Shown here one piece after another: positions 22,683-32,300 of a DNA stretch of 64,000 nucleotides; position 1 is the first letter of the stretch, and each line of letters begins with the position of its first letter. Location: contig CP154956.1 of NCBI GenBank assembly GCA_039621445.1, positions 83,944,474 to 84,008,473 of the forward strand, written 5' to 3'. The notes under the pieces are model-generated. The model made no database searches. It had not been told where the DNA came from and saw only the letters and a list, made by a program, of their open reading frames with translations. Origin of the DNA: Euglena gracilis. Lineage: Eukaryota > Euglenida > Euglenophyceae > Euglenales. The translations under genes were made by a program, and so were the position numbers.

Positions 22683-23281
22683 TGTGGGCGGCGGGAGGCG
22701 GCCTGGCGCCTGCGCACTGGAATTAGCGAACCTTCTGCCCCATTCCGCTACTTTTTTACCTGTGTACTTTTCCCCCCCAGGTTCTCTCTTCCGAATGTTT
22801 CATTCAAAGAATTGTGCATGCTGAAGGAAGGAATTTCAAAAATTGAATCTGAATTCAAGGAAACAATTGTCCAAGGAGTTCAAAAGTCAATCTGGAAGGT
22901 CAATCAAAAGACAAAACTTCAAATTCAGAAAAAGAAAGAGCAAGCGGCGCTGGGAACCAAGGTGAAGGTGTTCTTCCGCCCCCCCCCCGCTACCCTTTTT
23001 TAAATTCAATCCAGGCTTTTCCTTCCCCCCCCCCTACTGCTTCAGAGGCACCCCCAAGGAGTTGGCCAAAAATACCGTTCCCCCCCCCCAATTTTTGAAT
23101 TATTTGGCTGCCGGAACCCAGGTTCTGGCTGAATTCAGGGACCGAAAGACACAAAAAAAAGGGAATTTTTGGGGCTCGTGTGCCTATTTTTTACCGGAGC
23201 GCCGGGTGACTGTTTTCCCCCACTCGGCCTGCCGGGGAGCCCATTCCGCGCACGGTCACCGAACCGGCAAGAGGGGAAAAC
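22683..23281 (+). repeat. element E 5' LTR
   Basis: Starts TGTGGGCGGCGGGAGG and ends GAGGGGAAAAC. No TATA box is obvious; the first 60 bases are GC-rich and the rest contains long C runs. The LTR ends without the usual CA. Confidence 0.88.
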
Positions 23282-23300
23282 TGGTAGCAGAGGCTTGTTC
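23282..23300 (+). promoter_or_regulatory. element E primer-binding site
   Basis: TGGTAGCAGAGGC directly after the LTR. The first 11 bases are complementary to a tRNA ending CTCTGCTACCA, the 3' end of animal-type initiator Met tRNA. Element F uses the same core. Confidence 0.75.
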
Positions 23301-23350
23301 GTTCTACGTTTTCCATAGAAGAAAATTTTCTCAAGTGCCTTCCTTTTGAA

Positions 23351-26300
23351 ATGCAAACTGTGCACACCTCCCCAGAATTTTCCACACACGAAGAGGCTAC
23401 GGCCCACCGGGACACAGACAGGATGCCAACCTTTGCGGCGGACTCTGAAGTGGTAGCCCCCACCGCAAGTCTTTCCGATAGCCCTCGGGAAGCGCAAGAA
23501 AACACCCCGAAAAGATACCCCCGATCCCCTGCCCCATCCCCACTCCCATCCCCACAATCCCCGTTTCCCGCGCTCCCAGCCCCACCCCAACTCCCACTCA
23601 TCCCCCTCCAATCCGAGTCCCTAGTCGATAGCCCTCGAGACTCATCCCAAGTCCCCCTCCTGTTCCCGAAATCAGCCCAGCCCCAGAGCTGGGACCCGAC
23701 CCCCTGGCTACCACCCGGGGCTCCACCCTCTCAGCTTTTCCCCGGGACCCCACCCTTCCCCCAGCTGATCCCTTCCCTGCCCTTCCCGTTCCCGTTCCCG
23801 TCCGAGGTGCCCCACCTGTGGGGCGTCCCGGAGCTGCAGAGTGAGCGGGCCTTCGCTGGCCTGCCGGTGCCCGTGCCCAGCCCCGGGCCACCGAGGAGCC
23901 CTGATGAGGGCATGCGGGCCATCACATATCACCCCGCCCACGAGCTGGGCCCCGGCGAGTCCGAGGGCCGAGACGGGGTCCCCGTCCCTGTGGCTGGCCT
24001 GATCCCATCTGTGCATCCGTCCCTGCAGTCTGCTCTGCCACCTGTGCCGGTGGCAGGGCCCTCGCCGTCGCAGATGGCGTCGTCGTCCAGCCAAGCCATC
24101 GCCGCGCCGGTGGGAGTGCCGCCTCCCTACCGGTCCCCCAGCGAACACCCGAGCACCACCGCCGTGCACCCGCACTTCCGCACCCCCCCATCCTCGGTCC
24201 GGCCGCACAAGGTGCCGCGGCTGGGCCTCTCCGATGACGAAGGAGATGATGAGGGTGAAGGAGAAGGTGAAAGTGATCAACAACGCCGGGGAGAAGGACC
24301 TCGTGATGACGACGAGGAGTGGCTGGCGGGCGGAGACCAGAGCGAGATGTACGACACCGAGGAGAAGCCGGACGAGATCATGCAGGGTCCCCCCGAGTGG
24401 GAGGCGGCATACGCTGCGTTGCAGACGCGGATGGACCGCCTCTGCAACACCGTCGACTTCATCGGCTCCAAGGCGAAGGAGATGTGGGACAGCTGGGCGG
24501 CCGTGCAAATGGCCGCCGCCGTGAAGGACAAGGTGGACGAGCAAGGTGTGGCGGTGCAAGAGCTGAAGAAAAGGTTGGCGGCCCAAGAAGGGGCCCACGT
24601 GGACCTGATGGAGAACGTGGTGAAGGTGAAGGACGACATCGTCAGACTACATCAAGGAATATCACAACTCCACAAGCTCATGCCCATGGTGGCCACGGCG
24701 GAGGAGCGGATAACAAGAGTGGAGAAGTACACCCACGATGCGCTCGGAGACTTCAGCGAAGATCTGCGAAGGATCCGGGCGAAGGTGAAAGAGGCGGAAG
24801 ACAACGCCGCGGCCGCGGTGATGGCGGTGAAGAGCGGCGTACCGACGAGTGGACTCACCGAGCTGGTGGAGGTGGCGCACCTCAAGGCCGCCGTGCAGGA
24901 GCTGCTGCAAGAGAAGGAGCGGCAGCGGGCCGAGAACGTCCAGCTGCAGGGGAAGCTCAACGCCGTCGAGATGCAGATGGCCGCCTTCACCGCCAAGGTG
25001 GAGGCGACTGCGGTGGCGCAGGGCAAGGCGGTGGAGGTGACGCCGCGCCTGGTGGAGCAGCTGCAGTATCAGCAGGCCGAGAACGCATGGCTGAAGGAGC
25101 AGGTCAAGTTCCTGGTGGTGCAGGTGTCCTCCCTCACCACCAAGGTGGAGGCAGCCGCGGCCAAGGAGCCAAAGGCCGCTGAGCTACCGCCGCTGGTCGT
25201 GGGGAGGATCCAGAAGGTGGAGACGGAGATCCAGAAGGTGGGAGCCCAAGCCCAAGGGCTGACCGTGGCCGTGCAACGGCTCGCCGCGGACAGCCCCGGT
25301 GACAAGATCCGGGTGGTGGAGGCCGAAGTGCAGAAGGTGAACGTCCAGACGCAAGCCGTGGTGATAGCCGTGCAGCGGCTGGACCAGATCGTCTCGAAGG
25401 TGATCGTATCCTCCCAAGCCAAGGCGGTGCCGTTAATGCCCGCCAAGGCTCCGCCACCCCCGGCCGAGCAGCAGCCGGTGCCAGTGGCCCGGCAGCAACC
25501 AGTGCCAGAGGTGAGAACGGTCCAGATGGAGAAGCCCATGCAGGAGGAGTCCGTGGTGCAGGAGAAGCCGTCGTCCACCCTCCGACCAGCTCTCCGGCTG
25601 GTCCGGAAGCAGGCCGCGGCGGGAGGGGGAGGGGTGCCGTCCCTCTCCATCGCCCGCCTGACCACGCCGTCCGCCGTCCCCGTCGCCAGCGCGTCCGCGG
25701 TGCGAGAGGTCCGCATCGCCCCGGTGCAGGCCCAGCCAGCGGCCCTGCACTTCCTCCCGGCGCCGCTGGTGGACTCTGTCATCGGCCTCCACCCGGGCCG
25801 GTTCTCCGGGCATCCGGAGGACTGGCCGCAGTGGCGGAGGCGGTGGCTCCTGTTCCTTCGGGAACTCGAGCAGGCGTGGCCGTCCATCACGTCAGCTCAG
25901 CGCCTCGCCATGTTCCGCGCGGCTTTGGACGAGGCCACGGTGCTGATGCTGGACGAGGAGATCGAGACCAAAGGAGATGTGGAGTATGCCGTGCTGTTCG
26001 CGGAGGTCGACCTGGCGAACGGCGGCGAGGACAAGGAGGTCCTGCGGCGGCGAATGAGGAAGCTGAAGCTGGTGACGAGCGGGAAGCTGACCGAGAAGTC
26101 CTGGAGGGAGTACTACGCGCAGATGGCGTCCATGGCGAGGCAGGTGGGCATGGAGGAGGAGGAGCTGGGGAAGCTCCTCGTGGAGGCCATGCCCCTCCAC
26201 CCCTGGCGTCGGAAGGTGGCGCAGGAGGAGGACAAGCGGGTGGACCACCGGTCCATCGTGCTGGAGGGCCTGCCGATGGACACGACGGTGGAGGAGGTGA

Positions 26301-27040
26301 AGGAGATGATCAAGCAAGAGACCACGGTGGCCCCCGCCTCGGTGCGGAAGGCGGGGCGCCGCTTCGTGGTGGTGCCAGTGGGCGACGAGCACCGCACCCT
26401 GGTGAAGGCCGTGTACGACCGCCAGCGGCTCGAGGGCGGCAGCATCGTCACGGTGACGGCCGATTCGTGCGACCTACCGGCGAAGGACATCCACAACCTC
26501 ATGGTGAGATGGCTGCGAATGGAGGCGAAGATGGCCCCCGAGAAGGAGAAGGAGATCCCGGAGAAGCGGCCGGTACCACGGTGGCAGCGGGACGTGGAGG
26601 TCGACGACACCACCGAGGAGCCGTACATCCAGGAGGTGGAGAAGACGAACGTGCCGCCGAAGAAGGAGAAGCAAGCGCAGCAACCACGTCCACCGACGCC
26701 GCCGGTGCCCACGCCCCAAGGCAAGGGACAAGGCCAAGGGGGACGTGGGTACCCGGAGCAGTGGTCATCGAGCCCATGGACGAGTGAAGGAAAAGGAAAG
26801 GGTGGATACCAAGCCGAGCAGTGGTCATTGAGTGCATGGCAAGGAAATGAAGGAAAAGGAAAAGGTGGTGGGTACCAAGGCGAGCAGTGGACATCGAATG
26901 CCCCAAGACAAGACGAAGGCAAAGGAAAAGGCAAGGCGAAGGGTGGAGCCAAAGGAGATCAAGGAAAAGGAAAGTCCAAGGGAAAAGGCAAGGACGGCAA
27001 GAGCAACGTCTCGGCCGTCCAGGAGCAGTATCATGAGTGA
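23351..27040 (+). CDS. gag: element E Gag (1229 aa)
   Basis: ATG at 23351, 70 bases after the LTR. Layout: Pro/Ser-rich N-terminus (residues 1-290), an acidic patch (DDEGDDEGEGEGESD), a long Ala/Lys/Glu/Val coiled coil (about 370-720), a capsid-like region starting near residue 815 (GRFSGHPEDWPQWRRRW), then an RRM-like fold (965-1035: SIVLEGLPMDTTVEEVKEMI, later RRFVVVPVG), and a Gly/Lys-rich basic tail with three EQW...GKGKGG repeats (1120-1225). No CCHC zinc knuckle is present; the RRM-like segment and the basic tail could replace it for RNA binding (inference). It ends in TGA followed by CGG; the next ORF is in the same frame. Confidence 0.85.
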   Translation: MQTVHTSPEFSTHEEATAHRDTDRMPTFAADSEVVAPTASLSDSPREAQENTPKRYPRSPAPSPLPSPQSPFPALPAPPQLPLIPLQSESLVDSPRDSSQVPLLFPKSAQPQSWDPTPWLPPGAPPSQLFPGTPPFPQLIPSLPFPFPFPSEVPHLWGVPELQSERAFAGLPVPVPSPGPPRSPDEGMRAITYHPAHELGPGESEGRDGVPVPVAGLIPSVHPSLQSALPPVPVAGPSPSQMASSSSQAIAAPVGVPPPYRSPSEHPSTTAVHPHFRTPPSSVRPHKVPRLGLSDDEGDDEGEGEGESDQQRRGEGPRDDDEEWLAGGDQSEMYDTEEKPDEIMQGPPEWEAAYAALQTRMDRLCNTVDFIGSKAKEMWDSWAAVQMAAAVKDKVDEQGVAVQELKKRLAAQEGAHVDLMENVVKVKDDIVRLHQGISQLHKLMPMVATAEERITRVEKYTHDALGDFSEDLRRIRAKVKEAEDNAAAAVMAVKSGVPTSGLTELVEVAHLKAAVQELLQEKERQRAENVQLQGKLNAVEMQMAAFTAKVEATAVAQGKAVEVTPRLVEQLQYQQAENAWLKEQVKFLVVQVSSLTTKVEAAAAKEPKAAELPPLVVGRIQKVETEIQKVGAQAQGLTVAVQRLAADSPGDKIRVVEAEVQKVNVQTQAVVIAVQRLDQIVSKVIVSSQAKAVPLMPAKAPPPPAEQQPVPVARQQPVPEVRTVQMEKPMQEESVVQEKPSSTLRPALRLVRKQAAAGGGGVPSLSIARLTTPSAVPVASASAVREVRIAPVQAQPAALHFLPAPLVDSVIGLHPGRFSGHPEDWPQWRRRWLLFLRELEQAWPSITSAQRLAMFRAALDEATVLMLDEEIETKGDVEYAVLFAEVDLANGGEDKEVLRRRMRKLKLVTSGKLTEKSWREYYAQMASMARQVGMEEEELGKLLVEAMPLHPWRRKVAQEEDKRVDHRSIVLEGLPMDTTVEEVKEMIKQETTVAPASVRKAGRRFVVVPVGDEHRTLVKAVYDRQRLEGGSIVTVTADSCDLPAKDIHNLMVRWLRMEAKMAPEKEKEIPEKRPVPRWQRDVEVDDTTEEPYIQEVEKTNVPPKKEKQAQQPRPPTPPVPTPQGKGQGQGGRGYPEQWSSSPWTSEGKGKGGYQAEQWSLSAWQGNEGKGKGGGYQGEQWTSNAPRQDEGKGKGKAKGGAKGDQGKGKSKGKGKDGKSNVSAVQEQYHE

Positions 27041-27085
27041 CGGGGCCGCCCAGGCCCCAGGGATGGGGGTCTGGGCCGGCCGTCA
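27038..27085 (+). promoter_or_regulatory. candidate UGA-CGG readthrough signal
   Basis: The Gag stop is TGA CGG, the context of type II readthrough known from several plant RNA viruses. TGACGG (27038-27043) pairs perfectly with CCGTCA (27080-27085), and a 6-bp stem GGGGCC/GGCCCC lies inside, so the stop sits in a GC-rich hairpin. The frame beyond is open to 28168. Function is inferred. Confidence 0.55.
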
Positions 27086-28168
27086 AATCCCAACGCCAGC
27101 GTGAGCGTGCGGGCAATCACCCAAGAGCCCCGCACGCCCCCCAGACCCAGCAAGCCCCAAATCTCCCAAGGAGGGGAGAGACCGTGCCCTGAAGCACACG
27201 GTCAAGGCGGGGCCCATCAGATTTCGACAAACAACTACTGGTCCGTGCTACAGAAGAAGTCCCGTCGTTCCGAGCAATCGTCTGCGGCGCGACCGGTCTC
27301 GTCTGCGCAGTCCTCGCCCCCCGCCAAGCCAGCAGCGCCCGAGCCATCGTCTACGCAGCATCGTGCCACCGCGACGCCCCCAGCCCGGCAGCAGCAGGAG
27401 CGAGCACCGCGCCAGTCCAGACCAAGCCGGACGACGCTGCCCCCGCCATCAGCAGCGCCGTCAGCGGCACCACGCTCCCCACCCGCAGCAACCAGCGCCC
27501 CGTCCCCCCCGCAGAGCGCACCGTCCTCTCGGGCGGCACCGAAGCAGGCCGCATCGTCACCGACAACCTCGACGCCAAAGAGGTGGGCACTGGACCTGTT
27601 CTCCGGAACGGGTTCGGTGAAGCGGGCGCTGGAGAAGCTCGGCTACTCCGTCATCTCGGTGGATGCCGACCCGCGGTGGAAGGCGGACAAGACGGTGGAC
27701 GTGCGGCGCTGGCGGTACTGGGAGGAGTACTGGCCCGGCGACTTCGAGCTGGTCGCCGCCTCGCCGCCGTGCACCGAGTACTCCAGCGCGATGACGACCC
27801 GGAGGCGGCGGCTGCGGAAGGCCGACTTCCTGGTCCGCAAGACGAAGGAGATCATCGCCTACCTGCGGCCGTCCCTGTGGTGGCTGGAGAATCCCCGCTA
27901 TGGGAAACTCCGCCACCGCAAGGTCGTGGAGGACATGCAGTACGTCGATGTGGACTACTGCATGTTCGAGGCGTGGGGCTATCGCAAGCCCACACGCTTC
28001 TGGATCGCGGACTCCATGGCCCCCATGCAGGACATTGTGTGCGACGGCCAGTGCGAGAACATCGTGGAGGAGCAAGATGGACGGCGACACATCACCGACG
28101 GCAGCTGGGTGGGGCATCCCAGCAGCGCGGTACCCGGGAGCAGGCGTATCGCATTCCCGAAGGTGTAG
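27041..28168 (+). CDS. element E cytosine-C5 DNA methyltransferase domain
   Basis: Same frame as Gag, beyond its UGA. The first 180 codons are a Pro/Ala/Ser linker; the catalytic domain is about 190 residues (27583-28150). Motif I ALDLFSGTGSVKRALEKLGY binds AdoMet; a following Asp (VDADPRW) is the usual motif II acid; motif IV is AASPPCTEYSS with the nucleophilic Cys of the Pro-Cys pair; motif VI is LWWLENPR. The short form without a large target-recognition insert resembles phage and large-DNA-virus C5 methylases. It ends at TAG 28166-28168; protease lies one frame back. It could methylate element DNA or host DNA, or have lost activity; the sequence shows intact key motifs only. Confidence 0.85.
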   Translation, partial: RGRPGPRDGGLGRPSNPNASVSVRAITQEPRTPPRPSKPQISQGGERPCPEAHGQGGAHQISTNNYWSVLQKKSRRSEQSSAARPVSSAQSSPPAKPAAPEPSSTQHRATATPPARQQQERAPRQSRPSRTTLPPPSAAPSAAPRSPPAATSAPSPPQSAPSSRAAPKQAASSPTTSTPKRWALDLFSGTGSVKRALEKLGYSVISVDADPRWKADKTVDVRRWRYWEEYWPGDFELVAASPPCTEYSSAMTTRRRRLRKADFLVRKTKEIIAYLRPSLWWLENPRYGKLRHRKVVEDMQYVDVDYCMFEAWGYRKPTRFWIADSMAPMQDIVCDGQCENIVEEQDGRRHITDGSWVGHPSSAVPGSRRIAFPKV

Positions 28169-29305
28169 TCCGATACCTGTGCGAGCGCACCCCACCAACC
28201 CGCCAAGCAGCCGTGCCGCCCAGCGCAATACCGCCGTCGCCGGCACCCGCACCCGCGTCCGCCACCGCACCACCAAGCCGGACGGCGCTGCCCCCGCAAG
28301 CAGCGGCGCTGTCCCAAGCCCCGCGCCAACGACCGCCATCGTGCACCCGCCAAGCATCGTGCGCCCCCGCCGAGCCGCACAACGATCCACCCGCCGAGCC
28401 CGTCACCACCGCCGCCGACGAGCCACACCCCCCGCGGAAGGTCCACAAGGTCACCGTCCGTCCGTGGCAGTACCGCCCCAGCCGGCCCTTCCAGGTGGGC
28501 CGCATGGAGAGGCGGGGCGGCAGCTACCAGCTGATGCTGGATGTGGTCATCGAGATCGACGGCCGGGAGGAGAAGGCGAAGGCCCTCATCGACACGGGGG
28601 CGCAGACATCGCTGATCCGTCGGGACTTGTTCCCGAACGGATGTTTCCGTCGCAGTGAGCGACCGCTGCTGCTGCGGACCGTGAACGGCGACCTGCTGGC
28701 GGGCGGCAGCAACGAGGCGGACGTCCTCCTGGTGTTCAACGCGAGGAGCGAAGGAGAGAGGAGTGGAGGAGTGAAGAGGTGGCACAGCCAGATCACCGTC
28801 CATGACGGTGATATAGGGTGTGACCTGATTCTGGGTTACCCCTGGCTGAAGGAGCACAGGCTGGATGTGCAACCCTGGCGGGATGCGCTCCAGCTCCACG
28901 ACGACCCCCGATGGGTCATCGCCGGCACCGAAGCAAGCGAGATCGCAGCGCTAAGCACACGCACCCACGCGACCGTCCGAGCCCGCAGCCCGTCGCCGTT
29001 GCCCCGCACGCCGTCCGAAGTGGAGGAGGAGATGGAGGCCGAGGTGAGGAAGATGAGGCTCACCGTCGGGGTCAACGGCCCCGACGGAGACGAGGAGGAC
29101 GAGGCCCTGGACGCCGAGGAGGAGGCAATGGTGGCCAAGGTGCTGATCGACGCGGCCAAGGAGGCGAAGGAAGTCCGTGGGGTGGTCACGGCCGAGGCGG
29201 AGGAGCAGCATCCGCTGGCCGTCCAGCTGCGCGCCGAGATGCTCAAGGAGTTCGAGGGCCGCGTCTTCTGCGACCGCGTCCACCCCATCCGCCGCCCCGA
29301 GGCCA
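28169..29305 (+). CDS. element E protease (retropepsin) region
   Basis: This frame is open from 27583 to 29364, one base back (-1) from the methyltransferase frame; I give the non-overlapping part. After a Pro/Ala linker it carries the aspartic protease: ALIDTGAQTSLIRRDLF (about 28580-28630) with the catalytic DTG, and the flap/closing motif CDLILGYPWLKEHRLDV (about 28820-28875). An acidic, coiled Glu/Ala/Val linker leads to RT. The frame ends shortly after RT begins in the next frame, so a second -1 shift near 29300-29360 is needed. No standard XXXYYYZ slippery heptamer was evident to me at either place. Confidence 0.8.
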
Positions 29306-32300
29306 GCACGGGATGGCGGTGCTGCTGCTCAAGCCAAACGACCAGCCGGTGGTGGGGAGGGTGATCCACCTGAAGGGCGAGCGGCTGGAGGCGCTGCGGG
29401 AGATGGAGGAGGAGTGCCGCCGCGACCGGAAGGTGGAGCCGGGCCGCGGCCCGTGGCGGGCGGCGGCCTTCCCGATTCGGAAGAAGAACGGGAAGTGGAG
29501 GATGGTGTGTGACTACGCGGTGACGAACCTGCAGATCATGGCGGACAGCTACCCCTTGCCCTTGACGGAGGAGATCGTGGCGGAGCAGGCGAAGTGTACC
29601 CTCTTCAGCACCATCGACTTGCGGGACGCGTTCCACCAGGTGGCCTTGGCGGAGGAGAGCCGACCGGTGACGAACGTCCAGCTGCCGGGTGGGCTGTGGC
29701 AGTGGCGTGTGGTCCCGCAGGGGATCAACGTCGGGCCCGCCCTCCTGCAGCGGGACATCGACGCCACCTGCGCGGCGGTGAAGGCGCACTCCCGCCCGTA
29801 CTTCGACGACATCATCGTCAGTACGCGGCAGGGAGCGGAGGAGACGGACGAGGAGTTCTACCAGAAGCATGCCCGAGACGTCCGTGAGACGTTGCTGGCC
29901 TTGGAGAAGGACAGATGGGTCAGCGACAGCCGCAAGGTCAAGCTCTTCATGAGGCAGGTCGAGTTCGTGGGGCATGTCCTGGGGCACGGCAGGAGGGCGC
30001 CTGCCCCAGGCAAACTGTCGGCGGTGCAGCACTGGCAGCTGCCGCCGACGGTCAGCAGTCTCCGCGCGTTTCTCGGCGTCTGCAATTACTATGCGGGCTA
30101 CGTGAGACTCTACGCGGAGCTAGCGGCGCCGTTGCAGGAGAAGCTGAAGTTGCCGAGGGAGCTGACCAAGGCGGGATCCAAGCACCCAGTGGTGTGGACG
30201 GAGCAGGAGAAGGAGGCGTTCGACAAGCTGAAGAAGGCCCTCGTCGCCGACCTGGAGCTGTACCACATCGATCCAGCCAAGCCGTTCGTCCTGCGCACCG
30301 ACGCGTCGGACTACGCCATCGGAGCGGTGCTGGAGCAGTTCCCGAACATCGACGGCGTGCCGCGGGTGGAGGACCTGCGGCCGGGGGCCTCCGTCCCGGT
30401 GGCCTTCATGTCCCGGAAGCTCACCGAGGGGCAGCGCCTTCGGTGGGATGTCCGGGACAAGGAGACGTATGCCGTGGTGGCCGCCCTCGACAAGTGGGCG
30501 GGCTTCCTGCTGGACAACGAGATCCTCGTCCTGACCGACCACCGCAGCCTGGAGTCGTGGTACAAGGAGTACGTCGCCGGAGTGGGCCCGCAGGGGAGGC
30601 GGGCCAGATGGCATGCGAAGCTCAACGAGTTCCGCATCACCGTGGTGCACGTCCCCGGCGAGACCAACGTGGTGGGCGATGCCATGTCTCGCTGGGCTTA
30701 CCCGGCCTCACAAGGCTGGCGTGACACCTCGTGGCACGGCACCGAGGCCGACACGAAGGAGATGAAGGCCCACATCCTGGAGGAGAAGCTGCGCGAGAAG
30801 TCCGCCCCGAAGGCGGTGCATCCCGAGGACGAGGAGACCAAGGCGGAACAGGTGGAGAGGTCAACCCTGAAGGAGGGGAGAGAGCTGGCCGTCATCCAGC
30901 TGATCCCGCTCCAGTCGTTCGCCGCGGTCCCGTCAGCGTCCCACATCGCCGTCACCACGCGCAGCCGCCTCGACACGCAGCGCAACGCCCGAGACGCCCC
31001 AGCAGACGCCCCGCACGGTACGCGGTCCGAGCACCCACGCGAGAAGCACCCGTCAGCCTCGTCTCCCGCGGCCGCAGCAGTCCCACCGTCGGCATCGTCT
31101 GCGGCAGTCCCACCGTCTGCGTCGTGCATCGCATCACCAGCGTCCGTGCCAGCACCATCATCCAACGCGCCATCGCCAGTCCCATCACCAGCACCGCAGT
31201 CCACCGCACCGCAGTCCATCGCACCGTCCGCAACGCCCACAGCCGGGGTGTCATCACCGGCCATGCCCGTCCCAGCGTCCGCAGCCGGTGTGCCGTCACC
31301 GGCCGCGTCGGTCCCGTCTGCAGTGCCCTCAGCGGGTGTGCCGTCAACCGCTGATCCTGTGCCCCCGCAGCCTGACCTGGACATCAACGTCTTCGACATG
31401 GACTGGAGCAAGGCGTATGCGGTGTGCCCGCGCTGGAAGCCTGTCTGGGACCAGGCCCACAACGGCCCGGGCTGGCCCAGCGGGTTCCAGCTGGTGGATG
31501 GGCGGCTCGTCTCGGCGGAGAGGTGGTGTGTGCCGAGCGGGCTGCTGGCGGAGGTGCTGAGGGAGCAGCACTCGGTCTCCGGCCACGTTGGCGGGGACCG
31601 GCTGGTGGAGGAGGCCGAGCGCACCTACGTCTTCGCGGACCGGATGGAGGCGGCGAAGGTGGCCGGCGGGCTGCAGCGGACGTGCCCGGTGTGCCAGGCC
31701 ACCGAGCACCCGCACCAGCCGCTGCGGCTGAAGGTCTGCCCGACGCCCGTCCCGCCGTACATCATGGCGTCGGTGGCCATCGACCTCTTCGTGATGCCGG
31801 AGGTGGACTTCGAGGGGCAGCTGTACAACGTGTTCGCCGCCTGCGTCGATCGCCACAGTGGGTGGGTCGTGGCCACGGCCCACCAAACGCGTGGCCTCAC
31901 CGCCGCCACCGTGGCTAAGGCGATGTACCGGTGGTGGTCGCCGCACGGGCTGCCCAGCGTGATCACGAGTGATCGCGGGGCGCATTTTGCTGGCGCGTGG
32001 TGGCACAGCATGTGCGGCCTGCACGGGATCCGCCACGCCTACGCCCAGGCGTACCACCACGCGGCGAACGGGCGGGCGGAGTCCCTCGGTGCGCAGCTGC
32101 AGAAGCGGATCCGGAGCGAGAAGGCCGAGGCCCCGATCACCTGGGTGGAGTCCCTGCCCAGGGCAGTGCAGAAGCTGAACGACTCCAAGGCGCAGCACGG
32201 CCTGAGCCCATACGAGGTGCTGTATGGACGGCATCGGTGGACTGGTGGCGTACCATACAACGCCCCGGTCATGGTGGAGGATGCCGTGTCGTTCTTCGAG

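Noticed and set aside
23708-26952. Long minus-strand ORFs (up to 296 codons) opposite element E gag
   Set aside because: Shadows of the GC-rich gag codons; the plus strand has capsid-like and coiled-coil features, the minus strand none.
27583-28150. Reading the methyltransferase as an integrated virus or bacterial contamination
   Set aside because: It is in frame with gag and lies between matched LTRs, with protease and pol directly after it, so it belongs to the retrotransposon.
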